Positions 32,789 to 42,497 of a stretch of DNA of 64,000 nt are shown here, piece by piece. How positions within the stretch are numbered: the stretch's first letter is position 1; each line of letters starts with the position of its first letter. The stretch is from NCBI GenBank assembly GCA_031426815.1, contig JASJPG010000030.1, positions 1 to 64,000 of the forward strand, in the 5' to 3' direction. This DNA comes from PFJX01 sp031426815. GTDB taxonomy: Bacteria; Pseudomonadota; Gammaproteobacteria; Burkholderiales; Thiobacillaceae. The notes under the pieces were generated by a model that saw only the letters and a list, made by a program, of their open reading frames with translations, searched no databases and had not been told where the DNA came from. Position numbers and translations under genes: made by a program.

Positions 32789-33921
32789 TGCAGATATCCG
32801 GAATGAGACGCCTTGACCCTTTGCTTGAGCAGCGAAGCGAACAGAGCCTCATACTGAGGCAACACCGCTGTAGGGGCGTGCAGTTCAAAAGGATAGGACG
32901 GGGCAACTGGCGAACCCAGCAAATCCTCGACCTGCCTGGCAAGTGCATCAGGATCGTCACTACAGGCCACCGCACTGGGACAATATTCGAGAAACTCCGG
33001 GATACCCTGCGGCAGCAATACTCTGGTACCCAAAGCCAGCGCTTCTAGACTGGTCCGAGGCATGCCTTCCGAACCAGACAGGTTGATGTTCATACGCGCA
33101 CAAGCCATCAGATCGAGCAGTTCATCCCTAGATACCGCACCAAGAATACGAACACCGGGAATTTTGGAAGCACGCTCAAGCAGCTTTGCATCCTTGCATA
33201 AACCGACAAGCAGCAACTCATCGTGATGACCCTTTGCCCGGTATGACTCATAGGTTCGCAACAACAACTCCACTCCCTTACCCTGCTTGATCAGACCAGC
33301 GAACAGTAGATAAGAACAGGTGGTCAAGCGATGTCTTTGCAGGGTTTGGGGAGTATTCGTCCGTGGTGTTATGAGTGATTCCTGTATCACCGGAATATGC
33401 GTAACACGGCTGCTCAAAACAGGATTTTTCTCAAGATGAACCTGAACATTCCGGGAGCACGCAATCACGGCACTGTATGCGTCAAGCTGTCCCAGACGAC
33501 GGATGGGCAATTGATGATCCCTGACATCCGCAATCACAGGAATGGTGCGACTTATGCGGCGTATGACCGGCGTTAATAGGTTAAGAAAGTTATGGAAACT
33601 GGAATGCACAAGCACAACGTCAGGCTTGCATTGGCTTACTAAGTGCGGAAATAACCAATACTGCAAGTTCTGCACAGCATATCTTGAGTACTGAGAAATT
33701 TTCCCCATCTGGGCACCGGCCCGATACGGGAACAACCTGACAACCTCGATATCCTGTGCATTGGAAATCGCACGGCGAGGCTGACTTGGCATCTGTTCGG
33801 TAACGACAGTGACTTTTGTCGCGACACCAAGTGAGAGAAGCCTATGGATAAGCAACTGATAATAGACAGCGGCCCCTCCCGTAGATGGATGGTAGATGGG
33901 GGTGATAATTAAAAGATGCAC
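32785..33921 (-). CDS. Glycosyltransferase family 4 (GT-B)
   Basis: A 378-aa cytoplasmic GT-B enzyme. N-terminal Rossmann fold with a glycine-rich acceptor loop (YHPSTGGAAVYY), C-terminal donor fold with the GT4 retaining motif EGMPRTSLEALALG. Start is GTG at 33921. Probably builds the polysaccharide repeat unit. GC content drops from here leftwards in transcription order (higher coordinates). Confidence 0.88.
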   Translation of the reverse strand: MHLLIITPIYHPSTGGAAVYYQLLIHRLLSLGVATKVTVVTEQMPSQPRRAISNAQDIEVVRLFPYRAGAQMGKISQYSRYAVQNLQYWLFPHLVSQCKPDVVLVHSSFHNFLNLLTPVIRRISRTIPVIADVRDHQLPIRRLGQLDAYSAVIACSRNVQVHLEKNPVLSSRVTHIPVIQESLITPRTNTPQTLQRHRLTTCSYLLFAGLIKQGKGVELLLRTYESYRAKGHHDELLLVGLCKDAKLLERASKIPGVRILGAVSRDELLDLMACARMNINLSGSEGMPRTSLEALALGTRVLLPQGIPEFLEYCPSAVACSDDPDALARQVEDLLGSPVAPSYPFELHAPTAVLPQYEALFASLLKQRVKASHSGYLQ

Positions 33922-34030
33922 AGAATTAAATTACGAATATCACAAAGGCAACGCGATAGTATTAATAAATAATAACGCGCCATAGACAAAAAACATTGCC
34001 CAAGCTTTACATGGACACAAACAAATACAA

Positions 34031-35269
34031 TCAACTCGAGCCAAAAACAAGCCAAGCTGGAGCCAGTAAAATATGTGCAATCGGGGCGTAATGCCAAACA
34101 CCAAACTCCAAAGCCGAATAAAAATACAAAACTTCAAGGGCAGTCGCAAACGATAGAAACATCAGTACACGTTTGCTGTTTACTCCAAACGACAAAGTAA
34201 CTAGTCCAGCCAAACAATAAAGATAAAAATAAAGTCGCATGGCGACTTCCGCAGTATTGCTACTGAAGTTCGAGACAATGGCAATCGCGCCAACCGAGAA
34301 AACAGAGATGTTTATATTTTGGACAAATAAATTAGATAAAACAGAATAACCTGCGCTATGCTGCCTCAATAAATTAAAGCCTGCTACCAGCATTATTATT
34401 ACAATAAAAATTATCGCATTCAAGGTTAAGCCAACTACATCAGGAACTGTTTCTGCTGCAATTCGTTGAAAAACAAGGCCAAAAACCGGAATATCGACCA
34501 GGAGAACACTTCCCGCTTTTGCTGCGATATAAATAAACCACAACACAGCGCCAAACAAAATAATTGAAAGCCCACGTGAAAAGCGACGAGTAAAGCGCAA
34601 CAGCACCAATGGAGCAAATATAATCGATGAGTAATGAACAAAGATTGCAGTCACCAGAATCCACCAATGATTCTTTTGATCAACCAATCGTTTGGCAAAA
34701 AACAAAGTAACCAATGCCGCCGCAAGGAACTGGCGCATCAAATGCGCAGAAATACCAAATAGCGGTGGAAAAAATAAAAGCATTATTATGATCGTCGCCG
34801 TTAAGCGTGGGTCGATTCTAAGACTCCTACCAACAATCAATACACTATAAACTAATATTAAATACGAAAACCAACTGGTCAGAAATATAAATATATATTT
34901 GTCGTTGCCCGTTACCAACGAAATCAAATACATCCAAGTGTAAAATACGGGCTCTCTCGAAAACAGCGCCAAAAATTCAAGCAAGCTAAGGCCATTTGCG
35001 CTTTCATACCAGCCTAAATAAACTTCAAGATCACTGGCAGGTAGTTTGGTTGTATTAACGAGCGCAATGTATGCCGCACCCAATATTGCAAGTATGCTAA
35101 CCCACCAATATTTACGCGAACAAAAAAGCCATCCAAACATTAACACCAATAACAATGTAAAAAATGGCTGAACAAAAAAAATGGTAAAGAAGATTAGACT
35201 CATCGGAACTTTGACATTACGGCCCGTCATGGCAATATTTAGCCATGAAAAAAGACCGATCAAAGCCAT
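34031..35269 (-). CDS. EpsG-like O-antigen/exopolysaccharide polymerase (Wzy role)
   Basis: A 412-aa protein with 10-12 membrane helices and almost no soluble domains. The arrangement YLGWYESANGLSLLEFLALF and SREPVFYTWMYLISL, early in the protein, resembles the EpsG family, which plays the Wzy role. ATG at 35269 follows AGGTAGGT, preferred over an upstream start at 35326 inside the GT2 gene. Codon use is AT-rich compared with the core genes, a sign of horizontal transfer. Confidence 0.8.
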   Translation of the reverse strand: MALIGLFSWLNIAMTGRNVKVPMSLIFFTIFFVQPFFTLLLVLMFGWLFCSRKYWWVSILAILGAAYIALVNTTKLPASDLEVYLGWYESANGLSLLEFLALFSREPVFYTWMYLISLVTGNDKYIFIFLTSWFSYLILVYSVLIVGRSLRIDPRLTATIIIMLLFFPPLFGISAHLMRQFLAAALVTLFFAKRLVDQKNHWWILVTAIFVHYSSIIFAPLVLLRFTRRFSRGLSIILFGAVLWFIYIAAKAGSVLLVDIPVFGLVFQRIAAETVPDVVGLTLNAIIFIVIIMLVAGFNLLRQHSAGYSVLSNLFVQNINISVFSVGAIAIVSNFSSNTAEVAMRLYFYLYCLAGLVTLSFGVNSKRVLMFLSFATALEVLYFYSALEFGVWHYAPIAHILLAPAWLVFGSS

Positions 35270-35273
35270 CGAC

Positions 35274-36215
35274 CTACCTGCCAAAATTTGCCCCGCATTT
35301 GAAATAAGAAATTGTTGAAACAACAAAAAATCTCATGTTTTTCAAAACTAGATAAGCCAACCTAATAAATTCAGACAGCTTTGCATTTGGCAATCTACGC
35401 GCTACGGTGCCAGCAAGACGAAGATACATCAATCCAAAATAGTACTTTCCATGGTAATACTGATCATTAATGGCAAGCAAAGTCATTCTGTCACGAATTC
35501 TATCAGCCAGTTTGGTAATCGAATTATAATTTGTCTCGCCACTGGCAGATCTGTACTGATAGACCGACATGACTTTATCGATAATCGGAATGCGACCTTT
35601 GTCTAGCAGAAATAGTGCGATGGATAAATCACCAGCGTTACGTGGTCCGGCCTCGATTCGCCCTAACAAACTTTCCATATCGATGGCATGGATAGCGCGC
35701 ATCATGGTTGCCGTCAACGCGAATCGCCTTCCATGAAGAACATTTTCAATGGAAATGCAATTATCGTTATACGATTCGCTAGGAACTAGGCCAATTTCAT
35801 TCCCATCCGAATCACACATTCTAACCGAATGAGTAAGGGAAAATACATGTGGGTGCGCCTCCAAATAGTCATACTGGGTTTGTAGCTTTCCATTGTCGAG
35901 CCAAAAGTCATCGCCATCTATAAAAGTTAAATAATTTCCACGGCAACGGCGAAATAAGTCAGTAAAATTGTGCGACCCTCCAATATTAAATTCACGGAAT
36001 ATTGGAATTACAATCTCAGGATATCTGTTAGCATAATCTTTGACAATAGATGCCGATCCATCGGTAGACGCGTCATCACCAATTATGATTTCGTACCCAA
36101 AGTCAACCTCTTGCATCAATATGCCATCAATCGCTCTTGCCAAATATTTCTCATGATTGAACGCCGTTAATATAATGCTCACAGCCACATCATCATTCCC
36201 ACCTAATGCTTTCAT
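35274..36215 (-). CDS. Glycosyltransferase family 2
   Basis: A 313-aa GT-A enzyme: VSIILTAFNHEKYLARAIDG, the nucleotide region IIGDDASTDGS, and the metal motif TFIDGDDFW. Inverting transferase of unknown sugar. AT-rich. The 137 bp upstream hold no gene. Confidence 0.9.
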   Translation of the reverse strand: MKALGGNDDVAVSIILTAFNHEKYLARAIDGILMQEVDFGYEIIIGDDASTDGSASIVKDYANRYPEIVIPIFREFNIGGSHNFTDLFRRCRGNYLTFIDGDDFWLDNGKLQTQYDYLEAHPHVFSLTHSVRMCDSDGNEIGLVPSESYNDNCISIENVLHGRRFALTATMMRAIHAIDMESLLGRIEAGPRNAGDLSIALFLLDKGRIPIIDKVMSVYQYRSASGETNYNSITKLADRIRDRMTLLAINDQYYHGKYYFGLMYLRLAGTVARRLPNAKLSEFIRLAYLVLKNMRFFVVSTISYFKCGANFGR

Positions 36216-36352
36216 AATTTTTCCATCGACGCCGATTCAAACAGGCAATTCGAGTAAAAGGAATGCACACATATATACCAACCAACCGAATTACCTAATG
36301 CCACGCAATTCTTCATCACAAAAATTGAAAAATATAAATAATCCGGCTATGG

Positions 36353-37024
36353 CTAAACGACCGTCTCCCGTCTAACTTTCGCAACCAACATAATCGTATT
36401 GTGGCGAAACCTATCGGGGAGCGGCAAAATAAAATTTAGGATTTTTGTTATTCTTTGATACAAGGTTGACAAAATATATACGGTTCCGTATTTCAATGTA
36501 TCAACTTCAAAACCATGTCTATTCAGTAATTGGACTAGAGTCTTCTCACAATACCAGCACGTATGTTCAGGATGCGGGCAGGAATCACCCCTTACCAGAA
36601 CATGCAAATATGTTTTCCACCAAAACGGGTTGGGAGTAGAAATTGCGAGCACACCTCCAGGAGCAAGGTGCGCTTTTACACATTCGAGGAACCCACCAGG
36701 ATTGTCGAGATGTTCAATTAAGTCGCCAGCAATTATCACATCGAATATTTTTCCGAGTTTAAAGTTTTGAGCGTCCGCATGGATTACATTGAATTGTTTG
36801 CTGTTAAGAAAATCCACCCCTTTCTTGTCAATATCAAGGCCAAGTATTTTATTGGCCTTAATACTCAAAGCTCTGTGCAACCAAGTGCTGTTCCCCACCT
36901 TATCCATCTCATGCTGTACAACACCAACATCGAGGACGCTTTTGTTTTCTACAAGGCGCGAAAAGAAAGTAATTTTCGCATCATCCCAATCCACACTTGA
37001 TTCCGATGCTTCACTTTTATTCAT
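36353..37024 (-). CDS. Class I SAM-dependent methyltransferase
   Basis: A 223-aa Rossmann methyltransferase. Motif I region VLDVGVVQHEMDKVG is divergent; the acidic LGLDIDKKGVDFL and the motif II/III stretch VIIAGDLIEHLDNPGGFLEC are clear. It resembles sugar or lipid-linked glycan methyltransferases in O-antigen clusters. AAAGGA precedes the ATG. AT-rich. Confidence 0.83.
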   Translation of the reverse strand: MNKSEASESSVDWDDAKITFFSRLVENKSVLDVGVVQHEMDKVGNSTWLHRALSIKANKILGLDIDKKGVDFLNSKQFNVIHADAQNFKLGKIFDVIIAGDLIEHLDNPGGFLECVKAHLAPGGVLAISTPNPFWWKTYLHVLVRGDSCPHPEHTCWYCEKTLVQLLNRHGFEVDTLKYGTVYILSTLYQRITKILNFILPLPDRFRHNTIMLVAKVRRETVV

Positions 37025-37090
37025 TGCATGTCCTTTTTGTATTCATGCAGAACCACGGCTTAAACCAACGCCTCTCCACATTAAGAGTCG

Positions 37091-38614
37091 TTATATTGAT
37101 AAACGCCCAATAAGCCCCATAAACTTCAGCAGCAAATTCCGCACATATACCCTTATCTTGGACGAGCCAATTGCAGCCAAACTTATCGAGCAAATCAATA
37201 GTGTTATTAGGTAGGCAGACAGAATTACCCGTCCATTGGGGGGGGTAATAAAATGATTAATTACAGTTAAAAAACTCATAGGCAAAATTGCCACAAAGCC
37301 CACATCAACGGCAAGCCACTTTAGATGCAATCCCTTTGCAAACTTATTATGCACTATCGGCAAATAGCATAAAAAGAAGAGGAGATTTGATGTTATCCAA
37401 GCGTAGCCTGCACCCACTGCACCATAATTCATTACCAAGACAAATATAGATGGTACAAAGAACACCACGAACAATGCATTGCCAATTAAGTGCATTCTGA
37501 GGTCACCTTTGGCGTATTGCAGGTAGTAAGGGAATGCCGCAAGCACCATCACCCCGTTACCCAAAGCATATAGGAATAAGATTGGAGCCGCTTTTCGCGC
37601 CATATCATAGTCCCCAGTCCAAGCAAAAAGCACCTCTTCTGAGAATATGGACAATATGAGTGAAGCAGGGATTGCAATAGCTGCAACGCTTTGGGTTGCG
37701 GTTCTATAAAGCCGCATCAATTCTGGCTGGTTGCCCTCGGCATTCAATTTTGTCAGCCTCGGCAAAATGGCCCCACTTATTGGCTTGCTAATAATCATTA
37801 TGCCACTTGCAACCAGTACTGCCAGCGTATAATAAGCGTAATCTGCCAACGGTATCATGCCGGAAAGGATCAGTTTGTCAGTTTGTGTGACAAGTACCCA
37901 GACCATCCCGGTAAAGGCAATAACCAGCGAGAAACTAAGCGAACTTCGCAAAGGCTCCCAATCCCAGGTTATAACAATAACTTCGACAGCCGGAAGCAGT
38001 TTATACGCTTTAAAAAGCAAAATTGATATTTCAAATATCGTAACAATAAGTTGGTAACCAAAAAAAATAGTTGGCGATGATCCAATGTATATCAATACCG
38101 GGACAATCAATACGAATCGCAGAGTCGCAATAACAATCCCGAAGGCATTCAGCCATACCAGTCGTTCAAATCCATTAATTGCGCTACGATAGAGCCCCCC
38201 CATCCACCTTAACGAGATAATCAGCGCCATCAATACTAATGAATTCTCGACCTCTCGCATTGGTAATACGCTTATCTTCAGCCATTTCCCTGCAATAAAA
38301 TCCGTTGAAAACATAATTGCAGCGGCGCCAAGCACTGCGATAACGACAAAAATCCCTTCTAATGCACGTAACAGTCTGCGCAGATTTAATGCATCTACCG
38401 CCCCCCCTTCAAACCGAGCGGTTTCTCTTGCCATTGTTGGAGTAAGCCCCATGTCCAACATAAAGAACCATGTTTGCATCATGGCGAAAAACCCCACCAA
38501 GCCATAGGCCTCTGCCCCCATATATTTCAAATATACAGGCACCAGAATAATGCCAATTAATGCAATGTAAAACTGGCCTATATAGTTGGCGAGAATATTT
38601 TTCTTGAGTGACAT
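37091..38614 (-). CDS. Polysaccharide flippase (Wzx-like, MOP superfamily)
   Basis: A 507-aa protein with about 14 membrane helices. The start MSLKKNILANYIGQFYIALI and GLVGFFAMMQTWFFMLDMGL are typical of O-antigen flippases. It would move the lipid-linked repeat unit across the inner membrane. AT-rich like its right-hand neighbours. Confidence 0.9.
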   Translation of the reverse strand: MSLKKNILANYIGQFYIALIGIILVPVYLKYMGAEAYGLVGFFAMMQTWFFMLDMGLTPTMARETARFEGGAVDALNLRRLLRALEGIFVVIAVLGAAAIMFSTDFIAGKWLKISVLPMREVENSLVLMALIISLRWMGGLYRSAINGFERLVWLNAFGIVIATLRFVLIVPVLIYIGSSPTIFFGYQLIVTIFEISILLFKAYKLLPAVEVIVITWDWEPLRSSLSFSLVIAFTGMVWVLVTQTDKLILSGMIPLADYAYYTLAVLVASGIMIISKPISGAILPRLTKLNAEGNQPELMRLYRTATQSVAAIAIPASLILSIFSEEVLFAWTGDYDMARKAAPILFLYALGNGVMVLAAFPYYLQYAKGDLRMHLIGNALFVVFFVPSIFVLVMNYGAVGAGYAWITSNLLFFLCYLPIVHNKFAKGLHLKWLAVDVGFVAILPMSFLTVINHFITPPNGRVILSAYLITLLICSISLAAIGSSKIRVYVRNLLLKFMGLIGRLSI

Positions 38615-38627
38615 CTACGAATTCGGC

Positions 38628-39836
38628 TTACTTAACCGTTCCCCGTTCGCACATCAGGAAGATGCTTGAGCATAGATCCGGATACTGCTGGCCCAGCTGA
38701 TAGCAGCCTTCAAGATATTCCTTGGAGATGATGTCGGTCTGTAACAGGCGATCCCATTGGAAGTTTGCTAGCGCCTTGAAGAATATACCTGACCGATAAA
38801 CCACCTTTAAGCCGGCGGCGACGGCATCTCTTTCCAATGTATCCAGGCTGTACGTACATCGGTGTCCATGCTCGGCTTCGGCCGGGGTAACCGCTGCATT
38901 ATGGGAAATCAATCCCATCTTGACGGCGATTTGCCGGGACGGTGCATTTGCATTAGGGCATACCAGGAAGAAGCGCCCTCCATCTGCCAGCCATTCGTCA
39001 TTGATGCGTTTCAGAACCCGAACAGGATCATCGAGATGCTCGAGAACATGGGTTAATACGATGTTGTCGTAGCGCTGGGGAAGTGTTGCTGTTTCGAAGA
39101 GCGAATGGACGAAATTGACCTGATTTCCAAGCTTTATTTTCGCTTCCTCTATCGCAAGACCGGAGGCTTCCACGCAAGTGATGTCACTGAAATATTCGAG
39201 AAAGCGACGAGTAAAGTCGCCTTTGAAACTCCCTAATTCAAGCAGGCTGCCCTTTTTGAAAAAGGGTTCAAACGATCGAATCATGTAGGGATGCATGACA
39301 TCGAAGTCAAAGCTGTAGGCATATTGGTGATCGGCTGTATCCTTGATCTCGACGTTGTAATCTCGCTGTTTGCCCATCTTCATTTCCTTTCCAATATCCA
39401 AATACATTGTTTCAGTCTGGTCGTTCTTCTTGCCAGCAGCAAAGCCATGTTTTAAATACAGGCCGGCCGCGGCGGCATTCCGACGATCCACTTCCAGTTC
39501 AATCCGTGCGAAACCGAGTCCGCTGGTATGGGCAATGCAGCATGCGAGGAGGTGAGATGCTATTCCCCTGCCCTGCCATGCCGGCAATACGCTGACACTG
39601 CTGATGAAAGCAGTTCGACCTTCACTGTCGTTGCAATAGGTCGCCACCAACCCGACCAGCTCATCCGCTGACCACACCTCGAAACGCTCTGCCCGCTCGG
39701 CGAGCTTGTGGGCGTATTCGTCGATGCTTACGCGCTCGCTCAAACGGGGAAGGAATGCGTCATCACAAGCCCACAGATGCTTTTCGATCTCTAGCGCGCT
39801 GGCTCGATTAACGAAGATTTCGCTGGCGCCGCTCAT
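38628..39836 (-). CDS. GNAT acetyltransferase fused to a SAM methyltransferase
   Basis: A 402-aa fusion. Residues 1-150 are a GNAT domain with acetyl-CoA loop LPAWQGRGIASHLL and the C-terminal AAAGLYLKHGF. Residues about 154-402 are a class I methyltransferase with motif I LLELGSFKGDF (199-206) and LTHVLEHLDDPVRVL. The join has two in-frame ATGs (M152 at 39383, M154 at 39377) behind GGAAAGGA, so the methyltransferase could also be made alone. The start overlaps the stop of the propeller gene at 39833 (ATGA). Probably adds acyl and methyl groups to a sugar of the polymer. Confidence 0.87.
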   Translation of the reverse strand: MSGASEIFVNRASALEIEKHLWACDDAFLPRLSERVSIDEYAHKLAERAERFEVWSADELVGLVATYCNDSEGRTAFISSVSVLPAWQGRGIASHLLACCIAHTSGLGFARIELEVDRRNAAAAGLYLKHGFAAGKKNDQTETMYLDIGKEMKMGKQRDYNVEIKDTADHQYAYSFDFDVMHPYMIRSFEPFFKKGSLLELGSFKGDFTRRFLEYFSDITCVEASGLAIEEAKIKLGNQVNFVHSLFETATLPQRYDNIVLTHVLEHLDDPVRVLKRINDEWLADGGRFFLVCPNANAPSRQIAVKMGLISHNAAVTPAEAEHGHRCTYSLDTLERDAVAAGLKVVYRSGIFFKALANFQWDRLLQTDIISKEYLEGCYQLGQQYPDLCSSIFLMCERGTVK

Positions 39837-40789
39837 GCTTCCAGTTCTGCCAGGCCAAAACCGTAGCGCCCGAACTCATTTCCGTTGTAAAGCAGGTAAA
39901 CCTTGCCGTCGCATTCGAATACATGCGGGTAGCACTGCATGTCGCTATCCCATTGTCCCGGCGAGCCTTCGAGTTGCGGATTATCGTCGTCGCGTTCCCA
40001 GTTCAGCAGGTCATCCGACCAGGCGTGGCCGATGCGATATCCCCTGTCCTTGTTCTTGCGGAAGTCGAACGACTGGCGATAACAGAAAAACATGTGGTAA
40101 CGCCCGGCGATTTCCAGCACGGTGGGTAATGCCTGGCTTTCGTCCGGCCCCAGCCGATCGGAAATGATTTGCCGTGCTTCTTCCTTGACCCATTCGATCC
40201 CGTTGCTGGAAGTGGCATGGCCAATCTTGTAGGTGCGGTCAGGCGGGACATCTTGCGCATATTTCTTCCAGCCGGTGCCGAAGATGTACCACATGTGGAA
40301 CGTGCCGCCGATGACCCTCACAAAACCGTCGCCGACCAGACAGGGCTCATGCAGCGAGGCGGCAAGCACCGGTCCTTCACCGATACGCTGGAAGGTGAGT
40401 CCGTTGTCGCGACTGATCGCAAGCCCGATTGCGGTGTCAACGGAGACGGACACGCGCCGGTTCCAGCCGCAGGTGTAGCCATAGACTGCATCGTCATGGC
40501 GCAGCACATTCATTGGGAAAATGCCGTGCTCGTCGAAACAACCGAGGCCGCCGAGCGGAATCACGGTCTTGTCAGACACGCGAATGATGTTACTCAGATT
40601 TTTCTGGAAATCGACGAAGGCGATGTGGCTCAGGAACTTGCCGTTGTCGTCGAGTGCACGCGTGGAGAAATAGATTCGCACGAAGTCGTCGAAGACCAGG
40701 GCCTGCGGCGATTGGGCGAACTGAACACATCCGTTCGGCAGCGTGTGCTGCGTGGGGTCGAATATCTTGCCGAGTTTTTTCCACTTCAT
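39833..40789 (-). CDS. Glycosidase-like beta-propeller protein (copy A)
   Basis: A 318-aa protein with the blade pattern of five-bladed GH43/GH130-type glycosidases: repeats such as YKIGHATSSNGIEWVKEE and YRIGHAWSDDLLNWERDD. No signal peptide, so it is cytoplasmic. It is a paralogue of its immediate neighbour (40793-41758); both begin with W-K-K-L-G-K and end with GRYGFGLAELE. Catalytic acids cannot be assigned with confidence. Proteins of this type in O-antigen clusters may act as phosphorylases or transferases; that is inference. Confidence 0.8.
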   Translation of the reverse strand: MKWKKLGKIFDPTQHTLPNGCVQFAQSPQALVFDDFVRIYFSTRALDDNGKFLSHIAFVDFQKNLSNIIRVSDKTVIPLGGLGCFDEHGIFPMNVLRHDDAVYGYTCGWNRRVSVSVDTAIGLAISRDNGLTFQRIGEGPVLAASLHEPCLVGDGFVRVIGGTFHMWYIFGTGWKKYAQDVPPDRTYKIGHATSSNGIEWVKEEARQIISDRLGPDESQALPTVLEIAGRYHMFFCYRQSFDFRKNKDRGYRIGHAWSDDLLNWERDDDNPQLEGSPGQWDSDMQCYPHVFECDGKVYLLYNGNEFGRYGFGLAELEA

Positions 40790-40792
40790 CGC

Positions 40793-41758
40793 TTACTCCA
40801 GACTACCTTGCAACTCCGCCAGCCCGAACCCATAGCGGCCAACCTGGTCGCCGAGGTAGGCCAGGAAAGTCTTGCCATCCAGTTCGAACACGTGGGGGTA
40901 GCTGATCATTTCAGCATCCCAGCCCGTTTCCGATACATCGATACCCGCCTTTGAATCGTCCCTCACCCAGTCGGTCAGGTTGCTGCTGGAGGCATAGCCG
41001 ATTCGGTATCCGTTCTGCTTGCCGCGATAATGGCTACTGAAGCGATAGCAGAAGAACATGTGGTACTTGCCGTTGGCATAGAACACGTCAGGGCTGGCCT
41101 GCGCCTCGTCTTCCTCGATGCGGCTCTCGATCAGATCCTTGTTGAGCTTGTTCCAGTGAATGCCATCCTGCGAGGTTGCCATGCGAATCTTGTATACCGG
41201 TTCGGCACGCCCATCGACCCGCTTCCATTTGCGCCCGCCGATATAGAAGAGATACCAGAGGCCGTTGTAACGGCGCACCTTCGGTCCGCTCAGCACGAAG
41301 GGTTCGTCCGGCGTATAGCTCAACACCGGGCCACCACTACCGCACTTGCTGAAGGTCTTGCCGCCATCGTGGCTCAGCGCGCAGCCAATCGCGACATTGA
41401 ACGGCACCGATTCACAGCGTGTCCAGCCGGCGTAATAGGCACGGATTGCCTCGCCGTCGCGGATCACCGACACCGGATAGGTACCGAATTCATCGAATTC
41501 GCCCGGCCCCCCGAGGCTGAGGATAGGCTGCTCGGCGACATGGCGCACCTTGAACAGGTCGGCGCGGTCCAGGTCGACGTAGGCGGAATAGCTCACATAC
41601 TGCCCGTTCGCATCAGCCGGTGGGCGGCAGGAGAAATAAACGCGCACGATATCGTCAAGCACCAGCGTCGCCGGAGCCTGGGCGAATTCCTTCAGCCAGG
41701 GGCGGCCAGACACTTCCTGCGGTGTGAATGCTTTACCCAGTTTTTTCCAATGGAACAT
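40793..41758 (-). CDS. Glycosidase-like beta-propeller protein (copy B)
   Basis: A 321-aa paralogue of copy A, 3 bp upstream of it. Same blades (YKIRMATSQDGIHWNKLN, YRIGYASSSNLTDWVRDD) and MFFCYRF segment. No signal peptide. WbqC follows 3 bp further upstream. Tandem duplication followed by divergence is the simplest reading. Confidence 0.8.
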   Translation of the reverse strand: MFHWKKLGKAFTPQEVSGRPWLKEFAQAPATLVLDDIVRVYFSCRPPADANGQYVSYSAYVDLDRADLFKVRHVAEQPILSLGGPGEFDEFGTYPVSVIRDGEAIRAYYAGWTRCESVPFNVAIGCALSHDGGKTFSKCGSGGPVLSYTPDEPFVLSGPKVRRYNGLWYLFYIGGRKWKRVDGRAEPVYKIRMATSQDGIHWNKLNKDLIESRIEEDEAQASPDVFYANGKYHMFFCYRFSSHYRGKQNGYRIGYASSSNLTDWVRDDSKAGIDVSETGWDAEMISYPHVFELDGKTFLAYLGDQVGRYGFGLAELQGSLE

Positions 41759-41761
41759 GGT

Positions 41762-42460
41762 TTAGATCAATTCATAGTTATTCGAGATGCACTCGCGGAC
41801 GGCATCAAGCGGATTGAACATCAGCACGTCGATGATGGAGAGCCAGGGCACAAACTCGTTGGCAAACTGAGCATATTCGAACGGCTTCGATTTGATGAAC
41901 TTCAGTTCGAGACCGCCTGCCTTGAACGCGTCCGGTGCATACAACTCCATACCGCCGATAGCGTTGATGTAAGTATTCGCGCCAAGTGCCTGGCACAGCG
42001 CAATCACCTTATCCTGACTCTTCAGGCTGTGATCGATGGCGATATCTGAGGACACGCGGATCTCAGTAGTGATGCCGAGATGCTGGCAGGTTCTGACGAT
42101 GGCGTGATGAATGAAGCGAAACAGATTGTTCTCATTGGATCGCATGATCTCTTCGAGAAGCGGCAAGGTCTGCGCAAAGTACGGTGCACGGGCATAGCAA
42201 CCCTTGAACTGGTTGAGCAGTTTGTCGCGGTTGAAATCTGCAGCCAGTTCACGCTCCACCACATCGAGAGTATCCGAATCTTTTTTCAATGGCAGCGAGA
42301 ACATCACATCCGTTCCGTTCTGCAACAGGCGGTTACGGTTGATCCAGCCCTTCTTGGTGTATTTGATGTTGTCGTAAACAACGAACACATCCACCGCGTC
42401 GATGAGCTGAAAATAGCCGATGTAGGGCAGAAAATACGGCTGCATGATGGCTAGCTTCAT
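41762..42460 (-). CDS. WbqC family protein
   Basis: A 232-aa protein with the family start MKLAIMQPYFLPYIGYFQLI and DVFVVYDNIKYTKKGWINRN. ATG at 42460 preferred over 42517. WbqC proteins occur in O-antigen clusters, commonly near DegT aminotransferases, and are thought to help make modified amino sugars; the activity is not settled. Confidence 0.88.
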   Translation of the reverse strand: MKLAIMQPYFLPYIGYFQLIDAVDVFVVYDNIKYTKKGWINRNRLLQNGTDVMFSLPLKKDSDTLDVVERELAADFNRDKLLNQFKGCYARAPYFAQTLPLLEEIMRSNENNLFRFIHHAIVRTCQHLGITTEIRVSSDIAIDHSLKSQDKVIALCQALGANTYINAIGGMELYAPDAFKAGGLELKFIKSKPFEYAQFANEFVPWLSIIDVLMFNPLDAVRECISNNYELI

Positions 42461-42497
42461 CGGGTTTCTCCCAGAAGCCATGTGTCTATATGCAGGG

